This document shows positions 1 to 6,171 of a stretch of 6,171 nt of DNA, in pieces. The stretch's first letter is position 1; every line of letters starts with the position of its first letter. The position numbers and the translations under genes were made by a program. Location of the stretch: the NCBI GenBank assembly GCA_041483455.1, contig JBGPFS010000156.1:1-6171 (forward strand), given 5' to 3'. The notes under the pieces are model-generated. The model was given only the letters and a program-made list of their open reading frames with translations, made no database searches and was not told where the DNA came from. This DNA is from JBGPFS01 sp041483455. GTDB taxonomy: Bacteria; Chloroflexota; Limnocylindria; Limnocylindrales; CSP1-4.

Positions 1-610
1 CGCCCACTGTCCCGGCGGCAAGCAGGCCTGCGGCGGCCAGGGTGGTCGCGATCGCCCGGCTGATCTGGCCGTGCCTGATCTTCGTCGCGAACAGCCCGAT
101 CAGCACCAGCCCGACCACCGCCAAGATGACGAGGAAGGTCAGGACGACCGCGTCGACGAATTCGCCGAGGCCACCCAGGCTCCTCTGGTAGGCGATGGCA
201 CGCCCGGCCAGGACGCCGAGGATGCAGGCGCCGGCTGCGACGAGAACGGACAGGCTCATGCCGATCGCCGAGCGAGGCCGCTTCGGCTCGGCCGGGCCGG
301 AGGCCGACGCCGGCCCGACCGGAGGGCTCCCGATCCGGGCCACGGCGAACGCCAGCCCGATCACGACGCCGAGCGCCGCCACGAGCGCCGCGAGCGGGAC
401 CACGTACGCGAGCACCTGACTCAGCAGGCTGACCTCAGGCTCGGTGACCGGGCCACCCGCCGTCCCCTGGGGTGTCGCTGCCAGCACGGAGCCGGGGGCC
501 ATGACCGCCGCCGCGACGAGGAGGAGCCACGCTGGCAGGGCGGCGCGGCGGATCGAGCCCACGACCCGTGGCCACCGGGTCGTCGCCCTGGCCGGATGCT
601 CTTCGGGCAT
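1..610 (-). CDS. Multi-pass membrane protein of unknown function (C-terminus cut off by window edge)
   Basis: I do not recognise the family. The visible 203 residues read leftwards and run off the left edge with no stop. The N-terminus has basic residues (R8, R12, R15, R21, R22) and then a hydrophobic stretch at about 26-44, ending near A44-A45 like a signal peptide or signal anchor. Further hydrophobic segments lie at about 66-92, 115-137, 151-175 and from 185 onward. The loops with KRPR (110-113) and KIRHG (177-181) fit the positive-inside rule if the N-terminal segment is cleaved. The ATG at 608-610 is chosen because GGGAG lies 7 nt upstream; the frame stays open further upstream but becomes less protein-like. 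It is divergent from the CHRD gene. The opposite-strand frames here are Arg/Pro/Gly-rich and look like shadows. The assignment as a gene rests on membrane-helix composition, not on homology. Confidence 0.72.
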   Translation of the reverse strand, partial: MPEEHPARATTRWPRVVGSIRRAALPAWLLLVAAAVMAPGSVLAATPQGTAGGPVTEPEVSLLSQVLAYVVPLAALVAALGVVIGLAFAVARIGSPPVGPASASGPAEPKRPRSAIGMSLSVLVAAGACILGVLAGRAIAYQRSLGGLGEFVDAVVLTFLVILAVVGLVLIGLFATKIRHGQISRAIATTLAAAGLLAAGTVG

Positions 611-932
611 CGCTTCGCTCCCGTCGCTCCCCGCATCGTGACTGCAACGCACAGCGGGACGACGCTCGTGCAGCGGCGATGTTGCGGCGGACCGACTGAA
701 GGCGAGCGCACGCGCCCGGCCTGCGCGGGGGGCTACCCACGCCACGGGCACCCGGGACCGACACGTCGCTCGTGCCTTGGGACGGGGCGATGACCGGCAC
801 GGCCGAGACTGCCCTGCAACACTCCCCACCGGGCACACGTCTCATCGCCGCAGCGAACGCGGCCACGCCACCTGAGGCGGTCGTCAGCGGGCGGCCCCTC
901 GGTCCGGCACCCCAGGCAGGGAGGATCCTCGG
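611..932. other. Divergent intergenic region
   Basis: This 322-bp stretch lies between the leftward membrane-protein gene and the rightward CHRD gene, so it should hold promoters for both. I see no convincing -35/-10 pair on either strand, which is common in DNA this GC-rich. The short open frames here have Arg/Pro/Gly-rich or non-matching composition and no good start signal. The only clear signals are the ribosome binding sites at its two ends: GGGAG just before the left gene and GGGAGG at 919-924 before the right gene. Confidence 0.5.
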
Positions 933-1526
933 ATGCGACACAGCTGGATCGCGATCTTCGCCGGTGCGCTCCTGCTGCTGATGGGAGCGCCATCGCCCAC
1001 CGTTGCCGCCCAGCCGTTGACGTTGACGGCTGAACTGACCGGCGGGGCGGAGGTCCCGTCGGTGCATTCGGGCGGCAGCGGCCAAGCCGTCGTGGTGATC
1101 AACTCCGAGCGGACTGCGCTCAGTTACCGCATCACGTACCGTGCGCTCTCGAGCCCGCTCCGACTTGCCGCCTTCTGCATCGGCTGGTCGACGACCGACA
1201 TCGCGTGCCCGTTCATCGGGGCCGAGCTGCCCCTCGGACCGAGTCCGCTCGTGGGCACGCGGCCCATCTTCGGGATCCAGGCCCAGAACTGGGCGTCCGG
1301 GCAGGCCTGGGTCCAGCTGACGACCACCACGTACCCCCAAGGCGAGATCCGGGGACTCCTCGGGCAGGGCGCACCACCGAAGACCTCCACGACGCCCGGC
1401 CCTCGCGGGACACCGGTCGACGGCCGAACCCTCGTCCCCTTGGTGACGGGCTTGTTCGCCGGCTGGGCATTCCTGCGGCGCCTCGATGCGCACGGCCGCA
1501 GGCGCCGACGCCCTTCTCCACGCTGA
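933..1526 (+). CDS. Secreted CHRD-domain protein with C-terminal membrane anchor
   Basis: This 197-residue protein has a signal peptide (hydrophobic core about 6-19, likely cleavage after A26 in TVAA) and then one CHRD domain at about 28-145. The domain begins with LTAELTGGAEVP and ends with PQGEIRGLLGQ, the usual opening and closing signatures of CHRD (named after chordin), which in bacteria is found in exported proteins of mostly unknown role. C82 and C92 could form a disulfide. A Pro/Thr/Gly linker (about 147-164) leads to a hydrophobic segment (about 166-181) and an Arg-rich tail (RRRRR at 189-193), so the CHRD domain probably sits outside, held by a C-terminal helix with the tail in the cytoplasm. 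Most bacterial CHRD proteins that I know end at the domain, so the anchor is notable. The ATG at 933 follows GGGAGG (919-924) with an 8-nt spacer. Function is not known; a ligand- or surface-binding role is inference. Confidence 0.88.
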   Translation: MRHSWIAIFAGALLLLMGAPSPTVAAQPLTLTAELTGGAEVPSVHSGGSGQAVVVINSERTALSYRITYRALSSPLRLAAFCIGWSTTDIACPFIGAELPLGPSPLVGTRPIFGIQAQNWASGQAWVQLTTTTYPQGEIRGLLGQGAPPKTSTTPGPRGTPVDGRTLVPLVTGLFAGWAFLRRLDAHGRRRRRPSPR

Positions 1527-1546
1527 TCGCGGGCCCGACCGCACTA

Positions 1547-1562
1547 GGTCGCCGTGGCGACC
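1547..1562. repeat. Perfect short palindrome (7-bp arms, 2-bp centre)
   Basis: The arms GGTCGCC and GGCGACC flank GT, 21 bp after the stop of the CHRD gene. It could act as a compact terminator stem (6 bp with a 4-nt loop), although no run of T follows, or as a protein-binding site between the CHRD gene and the regulator. In DNA this GC-rich, palindromes of this size also occur by chance. Confidence 0.35.
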
Positions 1563-1784
1563 GTCAGGGCATCGCCCGCCTCGACGACCTGGGCCTTCTG
1601 TAGCACGAAACAGCCCGCCAAGGTCGAACTGGCGGTGGGCATGGACGTCGATCGCGGCGCGTGCCAAGATGCCGGCCTCGGCGAGGTTGTCTCCGTCCAC
1701 GGATCGAACGCCAGCCGGCCGATGCTGGTGTTCCTCCGAGACAACGCCGATCGACGCCCAACGCGCCCACTGGTGCCCGAGGAC

Positions 1785-1789
1785 GGAGG
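1785..1789 (+). promoter_or_regulatory. Ribosome binding site that fixes the regulator start
   Basis: GGAGG lies 6 nt before the GTG at 1796 and 9 nt before the GTG at 1799. It supports starting the regulator here and not at the in-frame ATG at 1661, whose extra 45 residues are Arg/Pro-rich and not protein-like. Confidence 0.8.
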
Positions 1790-1795
1790 ACGGAC

Positions 1796-3814
1796 GTGGT
1801 GCTCACCCCCGGGCAACTCCTGGAGGTCGCGGCCCACAGCCTGACCGCGGTCCTCGGCGTCTGGCTCGGGCTCACCGTGCTCACCCGATCCGGGGCCCCG
1901 CCCGCCCGGGTCTTCGCGTTCCTCTCGCTGGCCCTGGTCGCCTGGAGCAGCAGCGTCATCGTTCAGCGCCTGTCGATCTCCGTGTCGGCACGCGAGATCG
2001 CCCATGCCGTGGAGGAACTCGCGGCCGCGCTGATCCTGCCGGCGACAGCGCACTTCTCGCTGGTGATCGCGACCGAGGGACACCCTTCGCGTCGCCGCAT
2101 CCGGGCGGTCGCCCTGGCCTATGCGCTGAACGTCCTGTTCGCTCTGCCGGGGGCCTTCGATCGCGCGGCCCCGATCGCGATCAGTGCGCCCCAGCTGAGT
2201 CTTGGTCCCGTGCCGGGCGCGGTGCTCGGCTGGGCCTGGATCGCCACGCGACTGGCGACGCTCCTGGCCGGCGCCGGATGGCTGGTCGGCGCATTCGGCA
2301 GGACCAAGCCGGACGATCCTCGCCGCCGCCAGCTGGGGGTGACGCTCGCCACCGTCGTTGTCGGCGCCATCGGGGGGATCATCCGCCTGCTGAATGTCGT
2401 CGTCCCGACCGATGCCTGGATCGGCGTCTCGCTCGTGACCCTGGCGATGATCCTCTCGGCGTCGGTCGTGTTCTCGGCCGGCCTCTTCTTCGCGCCCGAG
2501 GTCGCGGGGAAGGCCTTCTGGAGATCCCTGGCGCTCGGACTGGGTCTGTCCCTGCTGGTCGGCGCGCTGGTGGCGGTCGACGCCGCCAGCCGCAGGCTCC
2601 TGGGCCTCGACCCCCCACTGCTCACGATCATCGCACTCGTGGTCACGATCGCGGTTTACGAGCCGGCCGCGTCGTGGAGTCGCGCCCGGCTCGGCAGTCG
2701 CTCGCCTGCGACCCTGGCGCGGGAGCGCCTGCTGACGGCCCTCGGCCAGCGGTCGCTCGCCCCTCAGGCAGCCGACGCGGGCGTGCAGCCGGCGCTCACC
2801 CGGATGACCCAGGCGCTGGACCTCGCCGGAGCGATCGTCATCCGCCCGGACGGCTCGATCGCAGCCGCTGACGGGAATACGCCGGATCCAGCGACCGCGC
2901 CCGCGATCGCCCTGGTCGCGGGGGACGAGGTGATGGGCGAGCTGCGAGTCGGCGATACCCTGTCCGGTGGGCCACTCAGTACCGGCGACGAGGAGCTGCT
3001 CCGTCTCTCGGCCGCGTACCTGGCGGCGGCACTGCGCACGGGTCGCCGGGAGGATGAACAGGTGGCGGCGCTGAGCGGGCTCTCCCAGGACCGTGCCCAC
3101 GTGGAGTCCAGCGCGACCCGGCTGCACGAGGCCCTCGTCCGTCGCTCCGCGGGTCCGGCCGGGCTGCGCGTCTTCGCGCTGGGTCCGCTGCGGGTGGAAC
3201 GGGGCGATGCCTCGATCGAGCGCTGGGGCGGCGAGAAGGCCGGGACGCGGCAGGCCCAGGCCTTGTTCGCCTTCCTCTTCGACCGGGGTGAGCGCGGGGT
3301 GGCGAAGGACGAGGCGCTTGAGCTCATCTGGCCCGACACGGATGTGGAACGGGCCGACCTGGCCTTCCACCGCACGCTGGGCGGTCTGCGTCACACTCTC
3401 GATCCCGACGGTGAAGGCGGCAAGCACGGGATCCGGTTCCACAACGATCGCTATCGGCTGGATCCTGCCGTCATCGACTGGTCGGACGTCGCGGCCTTCC
3501 TGGCCCGCCTCGACCAGGCGCGTGCCGCGTCGGGGGGCCCGGAGAACCTTCGACTGCTCGAAGCGGCTCGAGTGCTCTATCGGGGCGAGTACCTCGACGA
3601 CTGTCCGTTCTACGGTGACAGCGTGTATGTCGAGGACCGGCGCGCATCCCTCCGGGGACGGTCGATCGACCTGCTCATCGCGCTCGGCGAGGGCTACGAG
3701 GCGACCGGCGACCGCGCGTCCGCGGCGGCTGCATATCGCGAGGCTGTCGCGGCAGCCGTGGATGGCTGCCCGCTCGCCGAGGCAGGCCTGGTGAGGCTGG
3801 CCGCCCGAAGCTGA
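1796..3814 (+). CDS. Membrane-embedded SARP-like transcriptional regulator (about 9 TM, GAF-like, winged helix, BTAD)
   Basis: This 672-residue protein appears to be a one-component transmembrane regulator. Residues 1-291 hold about nine hydrophobic helices (near 8-30, 39-57, 69-92, 103-121, 138-167, 178-200, 206-231, 242-264 and 275-291), an arrangement like the 7TM-type input regions of some sensor histidine kinases. Residues about 325-417 look like a short GAF domain, ending with the typical LSTGDEELLRLSAAYLAAAL pattern, and a helical linker follows. Residues 456-558 match the OmpR-type winged helix of SARP/BTAD regulators: LFAFLFDRGERGVAKDEALE, then LIWPDTD, with the likely recognition helix at 519-535 (RADLAFHRTLGGLRHTL). 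Residues 559-672 are BTAD-like (WSDVAAFLARLD, YRGEYLDD, one TPR-like pair) but stop early. There are no kinase H, N or G boxes. The GTG at 1796 or 1799 is the start. The DNA target and the signal are unknown; control of the neighbouring surface-protein genes is inference. Confidence 0.87.
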   Translation: MVLTPGQLLEVAAHSLTAVLGVWLGLTVLTRSGAPPARVFAFLSLALVAWSSSVIVQRLSISVSAREIAHAVEELAAALILPATAHFSLVIATEGHPSRRRIRAVALAYALNVLFALPGAFDRAAPIAISAPQLSLGPVPGAVLGWAWIATRLATLLAGAGWLVGAFGRTKPDDPRRRQLGVTLATVVVGAIGGIIRLLNVVVPTDAWIGVSLVTLAMILSASVVFSAGLFFAPEVAGKAFWRSLALGLGLSLLVGALVAVDAASRRLLGLDPPLLTIIALVVTIAVYEPAASWSRARLGSRSPATLARERLLTALGQRSLAPQAADAGVQPALTRMTQALDLAGAIVIRPDGSIAAADGNTPDPATAPAIALVAGDEVMGELRVGDTLSGGPLSTGDEELLRLSAAYLAAALRTGRREDEQVAALSGLSQDRAHVESSATRLHEALVRRSAGPAGLRVFALGPLRVERGDASIERWGGEKAGTRQAQALFAFLFDRGERGVAKDEALELIWPDTDVERADLAFHRTLGGLRHTLDPDGEGGKHGIRFHNDRYRLDPAVIDWSDVAAFLARLDQARAASGGPENLRLLEAARVLYRGEYLDDCPFYGDSVYVEDRRASLRGRSIDLLIALGEGYEATGDRASAAAAYREAVAAAVDGCPLAEAGLVRLAARS

Positions 3815-3816
3815 GA

Positions 3817-3841
3817 GCGCGGAGGTCACAAGACCTCGCGC
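3817..3841 (+). terminator. Hairpin just after the regulator stop
   Basis: The stem pairs GCGC and GAGGT (with one bulged G at 3821) against ACCTC and GCGC around the 6-nt loop CACAAG, giving 9 base pairs. It begins 3 nt after the regulator stop codon. No T-run follows, so it is not a classic intrinsic terminator; it could stabilise the 3' end, weaken read-through, or separate the regulator from the lipoprotein genes. Confidence 0.5.
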
Positions 3842-3906
3842 GAAGCGTCTCCGTTCCGACCGCCCCCGTCCAGCCGGCGGCGACATGCCAGTCAGCGAGG
3901 GACCCG

Positions 3907-5163
3907 ATGCCTGACCGGATCCGAGGGACGACGGTCGCCGTCGCGCTCATGATCGTCCTCGCCGGCTGCGGGGCGGCCGTGTCGCCGACGTCGAGCCCCG
4001 GTCCGTCGCCGTCGCAGGCGACGATCCCTCCAACGCCGACCTCGCAGCCCACGCCGTCGACGACGGCGGCAGCCTCGACGGCCGAGGGCTGGCGTCCGGT
4101 GCCGGACCAGGCGGCGGTCCAGGGGGGACAGTTCGAGCACGTCGTCTGGACGGGGACCCGCTTCGTCGCGACCGGCACCGCCCTTGGCGCGGAGGGCGCC
4201 TTCCTCGACTCGTCGGATGGGCTCGTCTGGCATCGCCAGCCGGCTACCCCCGCGAAGGCCTACCCATCCAGCCTGGCCGTCGGGCCGGGCGGTGTCGTCG
4301 CGATCGGCAAGATCGACGACCGACCGGCCAGCTGGTTCTCGAAGGACGGCCTTACCTGGACGGCCCGAGCGGACGCCTTCCCCGTGCCCACGACCGGCAC
4401 CGACGCCTTCGGGATAACCGCCGTCGTCGCCACCGACGACGGCTGGCTGGCGGTCGGGCGCGAGGATCCCTACTGCAACATGAACTGTGGGCTCGCGCCG
4501 GTCCGGGCGATGGTCTGGACGTCGAGGGACGGGCTTCACTGGGCCCGTGCCCACGATCAGGGCTCCCTCGGCAAGGCGGCGATGACCGGGGTGGCTCGGG
4601 GAGGGCCGGGCTTCGTCGCCGTGGGTCTGGCCGGGGTCGACGCCGCCGCGTGGACGTCGACCGACGGATCGACCTGGGCGCGCGTCCCCGACTCGCCGCT
4701 CTTCCACGAGCTCCCGAGCGCCGACCCGTCGATGTGGACGACGATGATCGGGATCGCGGCAGGTCACGGGGTCGTGGTCGCGATCGGCAACGAAGGACCC
4801 GGCGGCGGCCACGGTCCGGCGGCACGCGCCTGGTGGTCCGCCGATGGGCGGACGTGGACGCGGGCGGACGGTGACTACTTCCAGTCTGGCGGGGAGATCA
4901 GCGTGACCCCGACGAGCGTCACGGCGACGCCCGAAGGGTTCCTCGCGACCGCAACGACGAACGGCGGCTGTACGGGCGGCATGTGGGCGTCGGCCGACGG
5001 CCATGCCTGGCGGTGCGTCGCCCTGGACGCGGCCTTCGCGGGCTTCAAGGGGGGCGCGGCCGCCGCGTCGTCGTCGGTCGATGTCGTCGTCGGCTTCAAC
5101 GGGTTCGGCGAGCCGTTGCCCGACGGCTATCCGGGCGCCGTCTGGCGGAGGACGCTCCCGTGA
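3907..5163 (+). CDS. Lipoprotein with S-x-D-G-x-x-W repeats (predicted beta-propeller)
   Basis: This 418-residue exported lipoprotein has a basic start (R4, R6), a hydrophobic core (about 9-19) and a lipobox LAGC with the lipid-bearing cysteine at C21. A Ser/Thr/Pro/Ala-rich tether (22-58) leads to a domain with six copies of S-x-D-G-x-x-W, at 103-108, 145-151, 206-212, 251-257, 311-317 and 362-368. Each usually follows a Trp-rich strand and precedes a segment resembling F/W-V/L-A-V/I-G. This periodicity of roughly 45-60 residues suggests a six- or seven-bladed beta-propeller of the BNR/sialidase-like kind; W62 and the final A-V-W near 413 may close the ring. No enzymatic residues can be assigned. 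C190/C194 and C355/C370 are possible disulfides. The ATG at 3907 follows GAGGGA (3897-3902). It overlaps the next, paralogous gene by 4 bp. A binding or scaffold role at the cell surface is inference. Confidence 0.85.
   Translation: MPDRIRGTTVAVALMIVLAGCGAAVSPTSSPGPSPSQATIPPTPTSQPTPSTTAAASTAEGWRPVPDQAAVQGGQFEHVVWTGTRFVATGTALGAEGAFLDSSDGLVWHRQPATPAKAYPSSLAVGPGGVVAIGKIDDRPASWFSKDGLTWTARADAFPVPTTGTDAFGITAVVATDDGWLAVGREDPYCNMNCGLAPVRAMVWTSRDGLHWARAHDQGSLGKAAMTGVARGGPGFVAVGLAGVDAAAWTSTDGSTWARVPDSPLFHELPSADPSMWTTMIGIAAGHGVVVAIGNEGPGGGHGPAARAWWSADGRTWTRADGDYFQSGGEISVTPTSVTATPEGFLATATTNGGCTGGMWASADGHAWRCVALDAAFAGFKGGAAAASSSVDVVVGFNGFGEPLPDGYPGAVWRRTLP
5147..5152 (+). promoter_or_regulatory. Ribosome binding site inside the upstream lipoprotein gene
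   Basis: GGAGGA lies 7 nt before the GTG at 5160, within the last codons of the preceding gene. Together with the GTGA stop/start overlap (5160-5163) it indicates translational coupling and supports the GTG start over a second in-frame GTG at 5181. Confidence 0.75.
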
Positions 5164-6171
5164 ACCACGCGAGGACAGGGGTGACGTCGGCACAACAAGC
5201 GTCGCTCCTGTGCATCGTCCTGATCTCGGTCGCTTGCGGGAACCCCCTCCCGGTGAGTCCGTCGCCGACCGCGCTGACCCAGACACCGGCCTCGACCGTG
5301 GTGCCGACCCGGGTGCCCTCCATCCCGCCCGCACCGACGGCGACACCGAGCCCGACGCCCAGCCCAACGCCGTCCCCACTCGGCACGGCGCGCTGGACGC
5401 GGGTGAAGGACCAGGCCGCGTTCGCGAACGGGCTCATGTCCTCGATCGCCGCCAGCGCGGACCGCTACGTCGCGGTCGGCAGGGACGGCACGGATCCGGG
5501 TTGGAACGGAGCCATCTGGACCTCGTCCGATGGCCTTGTCTGGCAGCGGCTGTCGCTCCCCTCGAGCTTCGGAGGGCCCATCCGCGGGGTGATCCACGAC
5601 CGGCTCGGATTCATCGCCTGGGGCTCCGACGGGAGCCCGCCAGGCCGGGCAGCCATCTGGGCCTCGCCCGACGGGTTGGTTTGGGAGCGGGCACCGGACA
5701 TCCCGAGCTTCGCCTCGGTCGACATCACCGGCGTCGCCCGCCTCGGCGAGCGCCTGGTCGCCGTCGGCGGAGATGCGCTTCAGGGCGGGGCGGGGTCGTT
5801 CCTCGCCTGGACGTCGTCCGACGGCCACGATTGGCGACCCGTGAGCGTGACGGGACCGGTCGATGTCAGCCCGAACGGTCTGGCGGCTACGGACAGCATG
5901 CTCGTCGCAACGACCGACGACAGGACGGTCCTCCGCTCGACCGATGGCCTGGATTGGCGGATCGTGACCCGTCCAGAGGCCAGCATCGGCTGGATGGGCG
6001 ATGTCGTTGGGTCGGCCGATGGCTTCGTCGCGGTGGGCATGGGCCCGCAGCCAGGCCAGGCGGGTTCCCCGCCTGGGCCGAGCCGGGCGTGGTCCTCGAG
6101 CGATGGCCTGACCTGGGATCGAGCGGTGTCCGCACCGCAGTCGCTCGGCCTCCTCGGTCTGCTCGTCCGGC
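5160..6171 (+). CDS. Second lipoprotein with S-x-D-G-x-x-W repeats (C-terminus cut off by window edge)
   Basis: 337 residues are visible and the frame is open at the right edge. This is a paralogue of the preceding lipoprotein: hydrophobic segment about 14-25, a probable lipobox SVAC with C26 (Ser at -3 is less typical), a Pro/Thr/Ser tether (about 28-75), then the same repeat domain. S/T-x-D-G-x-x-W motifs stand at about 122-128, 169-175, 219-225, 260-266 and 313-319, often after A-I-W or A-W and spaced about 40-55 residues. Both proteins share the domain opening W-x-x-V-x-D-Q-A-A. A five-or-more-bladed beta-propeller is the likely fold; the missing end probably adds at least one blade. The GTG start overlaps the upstream stop, so the pair is almost certainly co-transcribed and co-translated. 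Biochemical role unknown. Confidence 0.85.
   Translation, partial: MNHARTGVTSAQQASLLCIVLISVACGNPLPVSPSPTALTQTPASTVVPTRVPSIPPAPTATPSPTPSPTPSPLGTARWTRVKDQAAFANGLMSSIAASADRYVAVGRDGTDPGWNGAIWTSSDGLVWQRLSLPSSFGGPIRGVIHDRLGFIAWGSDGSPPGRAAIWASPDGLVWERAPDIPSFASVDITGVARLGERLVAVGGDALQGGAGSFLAWTSSDGHDWRPVSVTGPVDVSPNGLAATDSMLVATTDDRTVLRSTDGLDWRIVTRPEASIGWMGDVVGSADGFVAVGMGPQPGQAGSPPGPSRAWSSSDGLTWDRAVSAPQSLGLLGLLVR
5331..5378 (+). repeat. Low-complexity Pro/Thr/Ser tether repeat
   Basis: Imperfect CCG-ACG-CCC-AGC units encode the alternating P-T-P-S tether (residues about 58-73) of the second lipoprotein. Such repeats can change length by slippage; they hold the folded domain away from the membrane. Confidence 0.7.

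Larger units (their letters stand above)
1527..1795. other. Intergenic region with coding-like but unassigned sequence
   Basis: This 269-bp gap lies between the CHRD gene and the regulator. A plus-strand frame opens at a GTG (1554) and runs to 1844, overlapping the regulator start by 49 bp. It keeps good third-position G/C but has no Shine-Dalgarno sequence and no recognisable motif. The minus strand also reads as plausible protein, but only by changing frame near 1605 and again near 1700, ending at a TAG at 1545-1547. Neither is strong enough to call a gene. It could be a decayed gene, a small protein, or leader sequence for the regulator. I see no clear promoter. Confidence 0.4.

Noticed and set aside
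71..793. 240-codon plus-strand frame opposite the leftward membrane protein
   Set aside because: Composition dominated by Arg, Asp, Gln and His with no domain; the opposite strand gives membrane helices with positive-inside loops.
435..1700. 421-codon minus-strand frame across the CHRD gene and the intergenic region
   Set aside because: Overlaps two better-supported genes and is mostly Arg/Gly-rich; only its first 30 or so codons look protein-like, and these are covered in the intergenic finding.
1661..1795. Upstream ATG start for the regulator
   Set aside because: The 45 added residues are Arg/Pro-rich and there is no ribosome binding site before 1661, while GGAGG precedes the GTG at 1796.
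1486..2871. 461-codon plus-strand frame overlapping the regulator
   Set aside because: Arg/Gly/Pro-rich shadow of the regulator frame with no recognisable domain or good start.
1544..3886. 780-codon open frame on the minus strand opposite the regulator
   Set aside because: Rich in Arg, Gly, Pro, Asp and Gln with no membrane or domain pattern; it mirrors the regulator, whose frame has clear helices and domains. Typical of GC-rich antisense frames.
3892..5379. 495-codon open frame on the minus strand opposite the lipoproteins
   Set aside because: Arg/Pro/Gly-rich low-complexity translation; the plus strand has a lipobox and periodic S-x-D-G-x-x-W motifs.

Overview
The window is about 6.2 kb of very GC-rich DNA (roughly 70% by eye), with strong third-position G/C and both GTG and ATG starts preceded by GGAGG-type ribosome binding sites. 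It carries no rRNA, tRNA, CRISPR array or insertion sequence that I can recognise. The mix of a CHRD-domain protein, a regulator with a C-terminal SARP/BTAD module, and Ser/Thr/Pro-tethered lipoproteins with repeated S-x-D-G-x-x-W motifs suggests an uncultivated-type Chloroflexota bacterium. A high-GC actinobacterium is the alternative. This placement is inference; the window holds no marker gene.

Layout. A membrane protein of unknown function (1-610, minus strand) runs off the left edge. A divergent intergenic region of about 320 bp separates it from a rightward set of genes. The first is a secreted CHRD-domain protein with a C-terminal membrane anchor (933-1526). A 269-bp gap follows (1527-1795) that holds a small palindrome and coding-like but unassignable sequence. 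Next comes a 672-residue regulator (1796-3814) that joins about nine membrane helices, a GAF-like domain, an OmpR-type winged helix and a shortened BTAD domain. A hairpin lies just after its stop. Two tandem paralogous lipoproteins follow (3907-5163, and 5160 to beyond the right edge). They overlap by 4 bp and each resembles a beta-propeller tethered to the outside of the membrane.

How the parts may fit. All five products appear to be membrane-bound or exported. The most notable is the regulator: a sensor-kinase-like membrane and GAF front end appears to be wired directly to a SARP-type DNA-binding output instead of a kinase. A plausible but unproven reading is a one-component transmembrane switch controlling neighbouring cell-surface proteins, including the propeller lipoproteins directly downstream.
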